In this document: positions 9,174 to 18,150 of the stretch, piece by piece
How positions within the stretch are numbered: the stretch's first letter is position 1
How the letters are laid out: every line of letters starts with the position of its first letter
Assembly: GCF_002412165.1 (NCBI RefSeq)
Contig: NZ_NXIA01000001.1
Span: 248,001 to 312,000, forward strand
Direction: 5' to 3'
Source: Curtobacterium sp. 'Ferrero'
GTDB lineage: Bacteria > Actinomycetota > Actinomycetes > Actinomycetales > Microbacteriaceae
DNA: 64,000 bases
The notes under the pieces: generated by a model
What the model was told of the DNA's origin: nothing
The model's database searches: none
What the model saw: the letters and a program-made list of their open reading frames with translations, nothing else
Made by a program: the position numbers and the translations under genes

Positions 9174-9212
9174 GGGGCGCACCCGGTCCGGCGACCGGTC
9201 GGGGTGCGCCCC
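9174..9212 (+). terminator. hairpin terminator after the acid phosphatase
   Basis: An 11-bp perfect stem (9174-9184, GGGGCGCACCC, with 9202-9212) ten bases after the stop codon; no T-run. Confidence 0.65.
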
Positions 9213-9325
9213 GCCCGGTCGCCGGACCTCGTCCTCGACGTGCGTTCAGTCGGGGACGGGCGCACCCCGGTCCTCCACAGGCGACGAGGCCTACCGTCGG
9301 GTCCGACACTCGAGGAGGGACCCCC

Positions 9326-9424
9326 GTGAACTTCGACGGATTCGACCCGGCCGGACTCATCGCCTTCGCCGTCGCCTGTGCGGTGGTGATCGGCGGGCTG
9401 CTGTCCAGCCGACGCCACCGCTGA
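9326..9424 (+). CDS. 32-residue single-span membrane peptide
   Basis: A GTG start preceded by CGAGGAGGGA, a near-perfect Shine-Dalgarno. The product has a short acidic head, one hydrophobic helix (LIAFAVACAVVIGGLL) and a basic RRHR end, the typical layout of a tiny inner-membrane peptide with its C-terminus inside. Its stop is about 90 bases before the GTG proposed for the flippase gene, so the two may be co-transcribed. Confidence 0.5.
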   Translation: MNFDGFDPAGLIAFAVACAVVIGGLLSSRRHR

Positions 9425-9516
9425 GCGCCTCAGCACGGCCGGGGTCGGCCGGGGTCGCGCCCCGGGCCGCCTCCGCCCCCGTCGCCACACCCGCTGCGGC
9501 CACGCCGTCCGACGGG

Positions 9517-10728
9517 GTGGCGTCGTCGGCCCTGCTCTCCACGATCGGCATCGGCGTCCAGGGGGCCGCGAAGCTCGTCGTGACGGTCGTGATCGGTCGG
9601 GTGTTCGGCACCGAGACGCTCGGCCAGGCCACCGCCCTGCTGTCGCTGTCGGTCTTCGCGGCGCTGCTCTGGCCGTCGGCCGCGGGCAACACCGCCTCCC
9701 GGTACCTCGCGCTCGCGCTGCGGACCGGCCGGTCGGACGCAGCACTGAACCGGCTGCTCGGACGGACGATGCTCGTCTGCTCGGTGGTGCTCGCCGGGTG
9801 CACCGTGCCCGTCGCCGTCGCGTGGGGCAACGGCCCCGGCACCGTGCTCGGCGGCGTGGGGGTCGTCGTCGGGTACGGCCTCTACGCCTACACCCGCGGG
9901 GCGCAGCTCGGGTACGGCCGGGCACGGCGCGTCGCCGGTTGGGACGTCGTCACGAGCACGCTGACGTTCGCCCTGCTCGTGCTCGCCTGCGTCACCGGGG
10001 CCGAGCCGTTCGTGCTCGTGCCGATCGCCGTCGGGTACACGGTGTTCGCGATCGCCTGCTGGCCGCGCGGAGCGTCCGGACTCCGGCGCGGAGCCGCACC
10101 CGCGGGCACGGCGTCGACCGACGGTGTCCTGGGGTTCGCGGGGTGGAACGTCCTCGCCGGCCTCACCGCCAACGGCCTGCTGCAGCTGGCGATGATCGCC
10201 GCGACCGTCACCGCGTCGCAGCACGACGCCGGGGTCTACGCGGCCGCGTTCACGCTCGCCACCCCCGCCTCGATGGTCGGACAGGCGGTCGGGCAGGCCG
10301 TGATCCCGGCCTTCGCGCACCGGGCACACGCCTCGTCCCTGCGGTCCCGCGGCGCCGTGCTGCTCGTCGGCGGGTTCGCGGCGGGGACCGCCGCGCTGTT
10401 CGGGCTCGTGGCGTTGCTCGCGCCGTGGTTCCTCCCGCTGTTCTACCCGGCCGAGGGCGCGGCTGCGGTGTCGGACCTCCGGTTCCTCGTGGTCGGCGTG
10501 TGGGTGTTCACCGTCTCGCTCCTGCCCGCGGCGCTCCTGCTGTCCGCCGGGCGGTCGAAGCAGGTGGCGCTCGCGTCGATCGCCGGGTTCGTCGCCGGCA
10601 CCGTGCTGATGGCCGTGCTCAGCCCCGTCCTCGGGGTGGCCGGCGGCACGGTCGGGTTCCTGGTCGGCAGCGTCGTGAACCTCGTGACGGTCGTCGTCCT
10701 GGGACTGCGCCGACCGGCCGTCGACTGA
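9517..10728 (+). CDS. polysaccharide flippase (MOP superfamily)
   Basis: 403 residues with 12 or more transmembrane helices. The opening SALLSTIGIGVQGAAKLVVT and GRVFGTETLGQATALLSLS match the first helices of Wzx/MATE-like polysaccharide exporters. The family moves lipid-linked oligosaccharides or teichoic-type precursors across the membrane. The start is uncertain: the frame is open further upstream but has no good start codon, so the GTG at 9517 is used despite a poor ribosome-binding site. No glycosyltransferase lies nearby, so the substrate cannot be inferred. Confidence 0.7.
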   Translation: MASSALLSTIGIGVQGAAKLVVTVVIGRVFGTETLGQATALLSLSVFAALLWPSAAGNTASRYLALALRTGRSDAALNRLLGRTMLVCSVVLAGCTVPVAVAWGNGPGTVLGGVGVVVGYGLYAYTRGAQLGYGRARRVAGWDVVTSTLTFALLVLACVTGAEPFVLVPIAVGYTVFAIACWPRGASGLRRGAAPAGTASTDGVLGFAGWNVLAGLTANGLLQLAMIAATVTASQHDAGVYAAAFTLATPASMVGQAVGQAVIPAFAHRAHASSLRSRGAVLLVGGFAAGTAALFGLVALLAPWFLPLFYPAEGAAAVSDLRFLVVGVWVFTVSLLPAALLLSAGRSKQVALASIAGFVAGTVLMAVLSPVLGVAGGTVGFLVGSVVNLVTVVVLGLRRPAVD

Positions 10729-10912
10729 CCGGCACGACGACTTCTTGCGCGGACCGTGCGAACGGTTGCGCGTGGGCGGGAACTGCGCGCGATCCGCGAG
10801 CACACGGGCAAGAATGCGTCCGACGCCCGTCGTTAGGCTTCCATCAGGATCCGGCGCGCACGCCCGGATCTGCCGCACCGCCGCGGCCGACCCAGTGACG
10901 GGAGGTACGACC

Positions 10913-12430
10913 ATGTCGCAGTTCGTCCAGAAGTTCACGCAGGACGCCATCGTCGGAGAGCCCGAGGTCGTCGAGGACCGGCACGACACCGTCGCCGAGG
11001 ACGTCCGCCACACCGCCGGGGACCTCCCCCGGTCCGCGCCGGGAGTCCGCGAGGTCGCCAGCCACCCGGCCTGGCTCCGGCTGAAGGCCGCCGCCACCGC
11101 CCTGCAGGGACTCCAGACGAAGGACGGCTCCGTGCCGGACCCGGTCGACCACGGGCGCGCCGCCGAACTCGTCGACGAGATCGTCACGGCGATCGCCGAG
11201 CTCGCCCCGGCGTTCCCGCACGACGCCGCCTACCTCGACGCCCTCCCCTCGGACTTCGCCCGCTGGCGCGACTCGGGCTTCGGCGTCCCGGACTTCCTCG
11301 ACTCGCTGAACGCCTTCCAGCCGCAGCAGCACCGGGTCGACGGTCTCGGACACCTCGTCGTGTTCCCGATGGTCACGCAGAACGGCAGCAGCTCGCGCTT
11401 CGTCGAGGCGCTGCTCGTCGAGGTCATCTGGCCGGACTTCATCGCCGAGCTCGAGGCCGGCGAGTACGGCAACAAGCTGTTCGTCGCGCTCCGCTTCGTC
11501 GACTTCACACCCGGCTACGACACGAACTCCGCGGTGCTGTTCCCCGAGACCGTCGCGATGCGCGAGATCCCGGCGTTCACCTGGGGCGCGATCTTCCAGG
11601 ACCGCGAGGCCGCCCGCTACCGCCGGGTCGTCCGCGCCGCCGCCGAGGTCACCAAGCTCGATCTGCCCGAACCCGCGGCCGCGATGCTCGACGACCAGGA
11701 GCTGACCGAGCGCGTCTTCGTGATGTGGGACATCATCCACGACCGCTCCCACATGCGCGGCGACCTGCCCTTCGACCCGTTCATGATCAAGCAGCGGATG
11801 CCGTTCTTCCTGTACTCGCTCGAGGAGCTCCGCTGCGACCTGACCGCGTTCCGCGAATCGGTGCGTCTCCAGCGCACCCTGTCGGCCGTGCCGGACGCCG
11901 AGCTGTCCGACGACCGGCGTGCGATCCGTGACCACGCGAAGCTCGTGCAGTACGCGGTGCTGTTCGACCGCATCTTCCGCTTCGCGATCACCGGTAGCCG
12001 CGTGCGGAACTACGACGGGCTCGGCGGCCAGCTCCTCTTCGCCTGGCTGCACCAGCACGGTGTCCTGCACTGGACCGACACCCAGCTCACGATCGACTGG
12101 GACGCCGTCCCCGACGTGGTGATCGCGCTGAGCGACCAGATCAACGAGCTCTACTGGCGCTCGATCGACCGCCCGAAGTCGGCGCACTGGCTGGCCGCCT
12201 ACGAGATGCTCACGGAGACCCTCACCCCGCACCCGGCTTCGGCGTGGGCGAAGGGCCTGCCGTCGGAGACGCTCGCCGGGCCGCCGAAGGGCTACACCGA
12301 CGCCGTGCTCGACGACGAGTTCCCGCTCTCGATGTTCTACGAGGCGCTCGACAAGAAGATGGCGACCGTCATCGGCTCGACGACGGGCATCACGGGCACC
12401 ACCGACCGCGCGTCGGCCGCCGCCGCGTGA
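10913..12430 (+). CDS. DUF6421-type protein
   Basis: 505 residues from an ATG preceded by GGAGGTACGACC, a perfect Shine-Dalgarno. I recognise it as the actinobacterial DUF6421 type. It has no signal peptide or membrane helix. A metal-site-like segment, WDIIHDRSHMRGDLPFDPFM, lies near residue 277, and the mid-region LGHLVVFPMVTQNGSSS is distinctive. It is the first gene of a three-gene operon in which each start codon overlaps the previous stop (DUF6421, SDR, threonine aldolase-like). A TAGGCT box at 10834 may be its -10 element. Function unknown; a joint metabolic role with the two enzymes is inferred. Confidence 0.75.
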   Translation: MSQFVQKFTQDAIVGEPEVVEDRHDTVAEDVRHTAGDLPRSAPGVREVASHPAWLRLKAAATALQGLQTKDGSVPDPVDHGRAAELVDEIVTAIAELAPAFPHDAAYLDALPSDFARWRDSGFGVPDFLDSLNAFQPQQHRVDGLGHLVVFPMVTQNGSSSRFVEALLVEVIWPDFIAELEAGEYGNKLFVALRFVDFTPGYDTNSAVLFPETVAMREIPAFTWGAIFQDREAARYRRVVRAAAEVTKLDLPEPAAAMLDDQELTERVFVMWDIIHDRSHMRGDLPFDPFMIKQRMPFFLYSLEELRCDLTAFRESVRLQRTLSAVPDAELSDDRRAIRDHAKLVQYAVLFDRIFRFAITGSRVRNYDGLGGQLLFAWLHQHGVLHWTDTQLTIDWDAVPDVVIALSDQINELYWRSIDRPKSAHWLAAYEMLTETLTPHPASAWAKGLPSETLAGPPKGYTDAVLDDEFPLSMFYEALDKKMATVIGSTTGITGTTDRASAAAA

Positions 12431-13101
12431 GCGGCGGCACCCTGGCCGGCCGCACGGTGCTGGTCGCGGGAGCGACCAGCACCAGCGGCACGGCCGTGTC
12501 CCGCGCGCTCGTCGTCGCCGGCGCGGCCGTCATCGCCGTCGGCGCACGCGCGGACGGACTGGAGGCACTGCGCACGGCCGTCCCGCAGGTCACGACCCAG
12601 CGGTGCGACCTGGCGGACCGCGGCGCGGTCGACGGACTGGTGTCGCGCCTCCAGACCGACGGTGTCCACGTGGACGGTCTCGTGCACCTGGTGGGCGGGT
12701 GGCGCGGCGGCGGCAGCCTCGCGGGGCAGTCCGACGACGACTGGGACTTCCTCGAACGCGGCTTCCGCACCCTCCGGAACACCACCCGCGCGCTCCACGA
12801 CGACCTCGTCGCCTCGCCCGCCGGACGCCTCGCGATCGTGTCCTCGACCAGCGTGGAGTCGCCCACGGCGGGCGGTGCGAACTACGCCGCGGCCAAGGCG
12901 GCGGCCGACGCCTGGACGCGGGCCGTGGCGCAGGGCTTCCGGAAGGACGCGCCGGACACCGCGGCCGCGACCGTCTTCGTCGTCCGGTCCCTCGCGGGGC
13001 TGGAGGAGCGCCTCGCCGACGAGGTCGTCGGGCTCTGGGACGCCACCGCGGACGTCGTCAACGGTGCCCGCATCCCCATCGAACCTAGGATCGAACGGTG
13101 A
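12427..13101 (+). CDS. short-chain dehydrogenase/reductase
   Basis: 224 residues, starting at a GTG that overlaps the upstream stop (GTGA). A Rossmann glycine motif appears as VLVAGATSTSG, there is an acidic CDLADRGAVDGLV segment, and a catalytic-type motif with Ser in IVSSTSVESP and Tyr/Lys in NYAAAKAAADAW. This is the classical SDR Ser-Tyr-Lys arrangement. The glycine motif is slightly non-standard. NAD(P)-dependent oxidoreductase, substrate unknown, translationally coupled to both neighbours. Confidence 0.85.
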   Translation: MSGGTLAGRTVLVAGATSTSGTAVSRALVVAGAAVIAVGARADGLEALRTAVPQVTTQRCDLADRGAVDGLVSRLQTDGVHVDGLVHLVGGWRGGGSLAGQSDDDWDFLERGFRTLRNTTRALHDDLVASPAGRLAIVSSTSVESPTAGGANYAAAKAAADAWTRAVAQGFRKDAPDTAAATVFVVRSLAGLEERLADEVVGLWDATADVVNGARIPIEPRIER

Positions 13102-14171
13102 CCCTCCGACTCCACGACCTCGACCTCCGCGGCTTCGCCTCCGACAACTACGCCGGCATCCACCCGGAGGTCCTCGACGCCATCGCGGCCGCGAACCAGG
13201 GCCACCAGATCGCCTACGGCGAGGACGCCTACACGTCCCGGCTGCAGGAGGTGTTCCGCGAGCACTTCGGCGAGCAGGCCCAGGCGTTCCCGGTGTTCAA
13301 CGGCACCGGCGCGAACGTCGTCGGCCTGCAGTCGATGCTCCCGCGGTGGGGTGCCGTCGTCTGCACGGCGACCGCGCACGTCCACACCGACGAGGCCGGG
13401 GCGCCCGAGAAGGTCGGCGGCATCAAGCTCCTGCCGGTCGCGACGCCGGACGGCAAGCTCACGCCCGAGCTCATCGACCGCGAGGCCTGGGGCTGGGGCG
13501 ACGAACACCGCGCGCAACCGCTCGTCGTGTCGATCACCCAGACCACCGAGCTCGGCACCGCCTACACCGTGGACGAGGTCCGGGCGATCGCCGACCACGT
13601 GCACGGGCTCGGCATGACGCTGCACATGGACGGCGCCCGGATCTCGAACGCCGCGGCGACGCTCGGCGTGCCCCTGCGCGCCTTCACGACCGACGCCGGG
13701 GTCGACGTGCTGAGCTTCGGCGGCACGAAGAACGGCCTGCTCTACGGCGAGGCCGTCGTCGTGCTGGAGCCCTCTGCGTCCGAGGGGCTGCACTACCTCC
13801 GCAAGCTCAACATGCAGCTGTCGTCGAAGATGCGGTTCGTGTCCGCGCAGCTCATCGCCCTGCTCACCGACGACCTGTACCTCCGGTCGGCCCGGCACGC
13901 CAACGCCATGGCCGCGCGGCTCCGGAGCGCGCTCGAGGCCGGGATCGCCGACGGCAGCATCGCGGGCGTCGGCTTCAGCCAGGAGACCCAGGCGAACGGG
14001 GTCTTCGCGACGCTGCCCGCCGGCGTGGCCGACCGGCTCCGCGAGCACTTCCGCTTCTACGACTGGGACGCCAGCCGCAACGAGGTGCGCTGGATGTGCT
14101 CGTTCGACACCACCGAGCAGGACATCGACGCGTTCGTGGCGGCGCTGCGGTCGGAGCTCGCCGCGGTGTGA
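13098..14171 (+). CDS. low-specificity L-threonine aldolase-like PLP enzyme
   Basis: 357 residues in the beta-eliminating lyase/threonine aldolase family (fold-type I PLP). The N-terminal RGFASDNYAGIHPEVL resembles the family's F-x-SDN-x-x-GxHP motif, and the Schiff-base lysine lies in LSFGGTKNGLL. Family members cleave L-threonine or L-allo-threonine to glycine and acetaldehyde. The start GTG overlaps the SDR stop. Conserved linkage with an SDR and DUF6421 suggests a beta-hydroxy amino acid pathway, which is inference. Confidence 0.85.
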   Translation: MTLRLHDLDLRGFASDNYAGIHPEVLDAIAAANQGHQIAYGEDAYTSRLQEVFREHFGEQAQAFPVFNGTGANVVGLQSMLPRWGAVVCTATAHVHTDEAGAPEKVGGIKLLPVATPDGKLTPELIDREAWGWGDEHRAQPLVVSITQTTELGTAYTVDEVRAIADHVHGLGMTLHMDGARISNAAATLGVPLRAFTTDAGVDVLSFGGTKNGLLYGEAVVVLEPSASEGLHYLRKLNMQLSSKMRFVSAQLIALLTDDLYLRSARHANAMAARLRSALEAGIADGSIAGVGFSQETQANGVFATLPAGVADRLREHFRFYDWDASRNEVRWMCSFDTTEQDIDAFVAALRSELAAV

Positions 14172-14204
14172 CGATCGGGGTCGTCGATCCGTCCTACCGG
14201 TGGA

Positions 14205-14402
14205 ATGCAGGAACACGTTGACGAACACCGGAACCACGAGATCGAACGAACCCGCTGCCGGAGCACCTTCGGGGGCTGGCGATGCGAGCTGGACGCCGGC
14301 CACGAGGGTCTGCACCGGCACCGGGACGGCACGACGCTCGCGGAGTGGAGCGCTGACCTGACCGGACGGCGGGTCGGCGACCTGTGGGGACGCGGGCGCT
14401 GA
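14205..14402 (+). CDS. small Cys/His protein, zinc-finger-like
   Basis: 65 residues. The central part reads TRCRSTFGGWRCELDAGHEG followed by LHRHRDG and a conserved-looking W-S. Two Cys and two His in C-x7-C-x6-H-x4-H spacing suggest a small zinc-binding fold seen in short actinobacterial proteins. The N-terminus is His/Glu-rich. Position 33 bases after the aldolase gene allows co-transcription. Function unknown. Confidence 0.55.
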   Translation: MQEHVDEHRNHEIERTRCRSTFGGWRCELDAGHEGLHRHRDGTTLAEWSADLTGRRVGDLWGRGR

Positions 14403-14470
14403 CCTCCGGACACGGAGATGATGGGTCGGACGGGACCGTCTCCCTGGTGGCCCCGGAAGCGAGGAGCACC

Positions 14471-15538
14471 GTGGCGAGCCCGATCCCCGAGCACATGACC
14501 GCCGTCGTGACGACCGGCACCGGGGGCCCCGAGCGGCTGCAGGTCCGGCGGGTCCCCGTGCCGGAGGTCGGTGACCACGACGTGCTCGTGCGCGTCCTCG
14601 CCGCCGGTGTGAACAACACCGACATCAACACGCGTGTCGGCTGGTACGACCGCGGGCCCGTGGACGGATCCGACGACGGCCCCACGGGCTACAACGGCGC
14701 GACGAGGTTCCCGCTCGTGCAGGGCGCGGACTGCTGCGGCGTGGTGGTCGCGGCCGGCCGGGGCGTCGTCGATCCCCCGATCGACCGCCGGGTGCTGGTC
14801 CGGTCCTGCATGACCGACCCCGACGACCCGCACCGCGCCGAGTGGCTCGGATCGGACCGCGACGGCGCGTTCGCGCAGTACGTCGTCGTCCCCGCCACCG
14901 AGGCGTTCCCCGTGGACTCGGCGTGGTCGGACGCGGAGCTCGCCACCATCCCGTGCTCGTGGGGCACCGCCGAGAACATGCTGCGCCGCGCCGACGTCCG
15001 CGCCGGTGACCGGGTGCTCGTCACGGGCGCCTCGGGTGGAGTGGGGTCGGCGACCGTGCAGCTCGCGCGGCGGCGGGGCGCTCAGGTCGTCGCGGTCGCC
15101 AGCCGGTCGAAGCACGACGCGGTCCGTGCGCTCGGCGCCGACCGGGTCCTCGAGCGCGGGACGAACCTGCGCGGCGCACTGGCCGACACACCCGTCGACG
15201 TCGCGGTCGACAACGTCGCCGGGCCGGGGTTCGGCGCCGTGCTCGACGTGCTCCGTCCCGGTGGCACGGTCGTCACGTCGGGCGCGATCGCCGGTGCCGT
15301 GGTCGAGCTCGACCTCCGCAGCCTGTACCTGCAGGACCGCAGCGTCCTCGGGACGACGACCTGGCACCCGGACGTGTTCGCCGACCTGGTGGGCTACGTC
15401 GAGCGCGACGAGGTCCGCCCGGTCCTCGCGGACACCTTCCCGCTCGAGGAGATCGTGCGGGCGCAGGAGGCGTTCCGGCACGCCGACCGCGTCGGCAGCG
15501 TCGTCCTGCTGCCGCGGCAGGAGGGCCCGGCCGCGTGA
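14471..15538 (+). CDS. zinc-independent MDR alcohol dehydrogenase / quinone oxidoreductase
   Basis: 355 residues from a GTG preceded by GAGGAGCACC; an ATG ten codons in is the alternative. Medium-chain dehydrogenase layout: an N-terminal GroES-like domain (AAGVNNTDINTRVGWYD, then GADCCGVVVAAGRGV), then a Rossmann domain with VLVTGASGGVGSATVQLA and SRSKHDAVRALGADRV. The structural zinc cysteines are absent, which points to the NADPH:quinone oxidoreductase branch. Probable substrates are quinones or enals. Confidence 0.85.
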   Translation: MASPIPEHMTAVVTTGTGGPERLQVRRVPVPEVGDHDVLVRVLAAGVNNTDINTRVGWYDRGPVDGSDDGPTGYNGATRFPLVQGADCCGVVVAAGRGVVDPPIDRRVLVRSCMTDPDDPHRAEWLGSDRDGAFAQYVVVPATEAFPVDSAWSDAELATIPCSWGTAENMLRRADVRAGDRVLVTGASGGVGSATVQLARRRGAQVVAVASRSKHDAVRALGADRVLERGTNLRGALADTPVDVAVDNVAGPGFGAVLDVLRPGGTVVTSGAIAGAVVELDLRSLYLQDRSVLGTTTWHPDVFADLVGYVERDEVRPVLADTFPLEEIVRAQEAFRHADRVGSVVLLPRQEGPAA

Positions 15539-15542
15539 ACCG

Positions 15543-15564
15543 CCCACCCACCTCGCTGGGTGGG
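15543..15564. terminator. short bidirectional hairpin between convergent genes
   Basis: Stem CCCACCCA (15543-15550) with TGGGTGGG (15557-15564) and a 6-base loop, between the convergent oxidoreductase and 15591-15962 genes. Confidence 0.5.
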
Positions 15565-15590
15565 TGACGACCTCAGTGTGGGCGACGACC

Positions 15591-15962
15591 TCAGTCGGCG
15601 TCGGGCGTTCCTGGCGGGTCGGTGCGCAGCCGCTCCGCCTCGGCCTCCGGCTCCTGCGAGTGCGACGACGCCGCGTCGACGAACCGTCCGCCGCCGACGG
15701 CCGCCGTCCGACGGACGAGCTCGTTGACGAGGTCGGCGTCTTCCGGCTCGAGCTCGTCGTCCGGAGCCGGCTCCACCATCACCGATGACGCCGGACCGAG
15801 GAGCACCTCGGACACGGATGCCACACCGTGCTCGTCGGCCGTGGGGATCTCGACGATGTCCGTCGTGCCGTTCTCCCCCAGCGCGGCCGCGTAGCCGAGG
15901 ACCGCCTCCGCGATCGCGTCGCCGGTCATCACCTTGTTGTCTCCGTAGATCACGTACTTCAC
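15591..15962 (-). CDS. conserved hypothetical protein
   Basis: 123 residues, taken from the GTG at 15962 behind a GGGTGG element; a TTG four codons upstream is possible. The product starts MKYVIYGDNKVMTGDAIAEA-like and is acidic with a disordered C-terminal tail. No family recognised and no membrane segment. The N-terminal part has well-formed strand/helix composition, which supports coding. Confidence 0.55.
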   Translation of the reverse strand: MKYVIYGDNKVMTGDAIAEAVLGYAAALGENGTTDIVEIPTADEHGVASVSEVLLGPASSVMVEPAPDDELEPEDADLVNELVRRTAAVGGGRFVDAASSHSQEPEAEAERLRTDPPGTPDAD

Positions 15963-16003
15963 GTGTCCACCCAACGCGGCGTCGCCGAGAACCGGCCCAG
16001 TGC

Positions 16004-16047
16004 CGGACGGGAGGCCCGTGGCGGCGCCGCCACGGGCCTCCCGTCCG
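16004..16047. repeat. perfect 44-bp palindrome, likely terminator
   Basis: Two 22-base arms with no spacer, centred at 16025/16026; the arm begins CGGACGGGAGGCCCGTGG. It lies 3' of the minus-strand gene ending at 16077. Confidence 0.9.
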
Positions 16048-16076
16048 ACGTCGCGGACGTCCGTGACGCCCTCCGC

Positions 16077-17312
16077 TCAGGCGCGGCGCGTCGCGCCGAT
16101 CGCCCAGACGCGCGGCGGCTCGGTCCCGTTGACCGCGTGGTCGCCGACGATCCGCGCCTTGAACACCCACGGGTTGTGGCTGCCCGCGGTGCGGGCGTTC
16201 CGCCAGTGCCGGTCGAGGTTCTTCGTCGTGCTCACCCCGGAGGCGGCGAGCGCGTCGAACAGGTGCGACGTCGCCGACGTGGCGAGCGTCGTCAGCGCCA
16301 CCTGCGCCTGCGCCGTCGCGAGCTCGGCGCGGTCGTTGCGGCGCTCGTCCTCGGCGGTGTCGAGCGCGGCGCCCTCGTACGCCGCCTGCAGCGCCTCCGC
16401 GGCCCGGTCGACGATCGCGGTGGCGGCGAACCCGGCAGCGGAGACCTCGCCGACGACCTGCAGGATCTGCGGGTCCGCGGCGAACGTGTCGGCGTTGCCG
16501 TGCGAGAACACCCGGTTGCGGTTCCGGACCTGCAGGGCGATCTCGCGTTCGGCGGCGAGGACCGACCCGGCGAGCACCGTGAGCAGGACCGCCTGGTAGT
16601 AGGCGGTCTGGTACTTGAAGCGGTCATCGAACGGGATGACCGCGTCGGCCTGCACGACCGCGTCGGTGAACGTGCTCGTGCCGGACCCGGTGGTGCGCTG
16701 GCCGAATCCGTCCCAGTCGTCGCCGTGCGTCACGCCGGGCTGGTGCGCGTCGACGATCGCGATGACCCGCTCACCCGTGTCGGTCCGTTCGGCGTACGTG
16801 TCGATCCAGTCGGCGAAGATGCTGCCGGTCGAGTAGTACTTCTGCCCCGAGATGCGGAACGTGCCGTCCGGCTGCGGCGTCACCTTCGTGATGACGTCGC
16901 CGATCTGCACCGAGCCGACCTCGGTCCAGGAGTTGCCGGCGATCTCGCCCCGCCCGAACCGCTCGAGCCACGCGTCGCGCTCCCCGGAGCGGGCGACGAG
17001 CCGGTCCTCCACCAGGGCGAAGTGGCCGCGGAGGGCCTGCGGGATGTTGCTGTCGGCGGCGGCCAGTTCGGTGAGCAGACGGAATGTCTGCGGCAGGGTC
17101 GCGCCCGCTCCCCCGAACTCCGTGGGGACGCGGACCGCGCCGAAGCCGGCGGCGGCGAGCTCCCGGATCTCGTCGAACGGCAGCCGGTGCTGCTGCTCGC
17201 GCTCGGAGGCCCCGGCGGCGATGCGGTCGAAGATCGGGCGGAACCGGCCGGCGAGCGTCTCGTAGTCGACGACGCCGGTGTCGGTCGTGGGCGGGGTGGT
17301 GGTGTCGGTCAT
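16077..17312 (-). CDS. acyl-CoA-dehydrogenase-fold flavoprotein (SfnB/DszC-like)
   Basis: 411 residues with the acyl-CoA dehydrogenase fold: an N-terminal helical domain (AAGFGAVRVPTEFGGAGATL), a middle beta domain (FRISGQKYYSTGSIFADW) and a C-terminal helical domain. The usual catalytic glutamate region is not recognisable, and the pattern resembles FMNH2-dependent desulfurisation or N-oxidation monooxygenases (SfnB, DszC) more than true dehydrogenases. The next minus-strand gene upstream is an AmiS/UreI channel, so use of a small nitrogen or sulfur compound is possible. Substrate unknown. Confidence 0.75.
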   Translation of the reverse strand: MTDTTTPPTTDTGVVDYETLAGRFRPIFDRIAAGASEREQQHRLPFDEIRELAAAGFGAVRVPTEFGGAGATLPQTFRLLTELAAADSNIPQALRGHFALVEDRLVARSGERDAWLERFGRGEIAGNSWTEVGSVQIGDVITKVTPQPDGTFRISGQKYYSTGSIFADWIDTYAERTDTGERVIAIVDAHQPGVTHGDDWDGFGQRTTGSGTSTFTDAVVQADAVIPFDDRFKYQTAYYQAVLLTVLAGSVLAAEREIALQVRNRNRVFSHGNADTFAADPQILQVVGEVSAAGFAATAIVDRAAEALQAAYEGAALDTAEDERRNDRAELATAQAQVALTTLATSATSHLFDALAASGVSTTKNLDRHWRNARTAGSHNPWVFKARIVGDHAVNGTEPPRVWAIGATRRA

Positions 17313-17344
17313 GGTGTCGGTGTCTCCTCGGTCGTGGTGGTGCC

Positions 17345-17436
17345 GGTGCGGTGGTGGTGCGTGGTGCGCTTCGCGCTCTGCGCGGTGCGGTGCGCGCTGC
17401 GCTCTGCGCTTCGCTGTGCGCGGTGCGCGGTGCGGT
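17345..17436. repeat. low-complexity GTGCGC/GCGCTCTGC tract
   Basis: A stretch between the two minus-strand genes made of short irregular repeats of GTGCG, GCTCTGCGC and CGGTGCG. No promoter or hairpin can be assigned in it; it looks like slippage-prone simple sequence. Confidence 0.6.
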
Positions 17437-18059
17437 CAGGCGGGCACGGAGCCCGGGGTGGTGGTGCTGGCGGCGGCCGGACGACGGCGGGTCAGGACGG
17501 CCGCTCCGCCGAAGACCACGACGAGCACGACGAGCGCCCCCGCCGTGGCCGCGGCACCGGTCGGCCAGTTCCCGGTCAACCCGAGCAGGGCCGGGACCGT
17601 CGTGGTGGTCTGGCTCGCCAGCACGAGGGCCCAGCCCGTGTACCGCGTGAGCCCGGCGCGACCGAGGGCGAGCAGGACGAAGAAGAGCGTCCAGAGCACC
17701 GCCCACCCGGCCCAGAGCGTCGCGAGCACCGGGTCGTCGACGACGTGGATCGCGGCGAAGAACACCGCGACGGCGGCGACGAGGCCGCAGAACCACCCGA
17801 GACCGACGGCGCCCAGGCCGGCGAGGGAGTCGATCCCGACGTACAGGTACGTCAGGCCGAACAGGAACGTGCCCGCGACGGCGAGCAGCGCGGGGAGGGA
17901 CCCGTCCGCCGTCACCGCGAGGGCGGTGCAGAGGACGAGTTGGAGGCCGCCGATGAGCACGTTGAACACGCCGCTGTCGCGGCCGGGGATCCGGCCGAGC
18001 AGGGTGAGTCCGTTCACGAGCAGCGCGGCCCCGGACAGGATCAAGCAGATGTACGCCAC
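17436..18059 (-). CDS. AmiS/UreI-family channel
   Basis: 207 residues with six or seven hydrophobic helices. The opening LILSGAALLVNGLTLLGRI and the TFLFGLTYLYVGID segment match the AmiS/UreI family, proton-gated or passive channels for urea and short-chain amides. The start is a GTG at 18059 with a weak ribosome-binding site. No urease or amidase is visible; the downstream flavoprotein is the only candidate partner. Confidence 0.8.
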   Translation of the reverse strand: MAYICLILSGAALLVNGLTLLGRIPGRDSGVFNVLIGGLQLVLCTALAVTADGSLPALLAVAGTFLFGLTYLYVGIDSLAGLGAVGLGWFCGLVAAVAVFFAAIHVVDDPVLATLWAGWAVLWTLFFVLLALGRAGLTRYTGWALVLASQTTTTVPALLGLTGNWPTGAAATAGALVVLVVVFGGAAVLTRRRPAAASTTTPGSVPA

Positions 18060-18150
18060 AGGAGGACCGTGCCACCGGCCGAGGGCCCGGCGCCACGATG
18101 TGGCGCTCGGTGTCGCTCCGTGACGAAGCGTGACGGGCGTCAGTGTGCGG

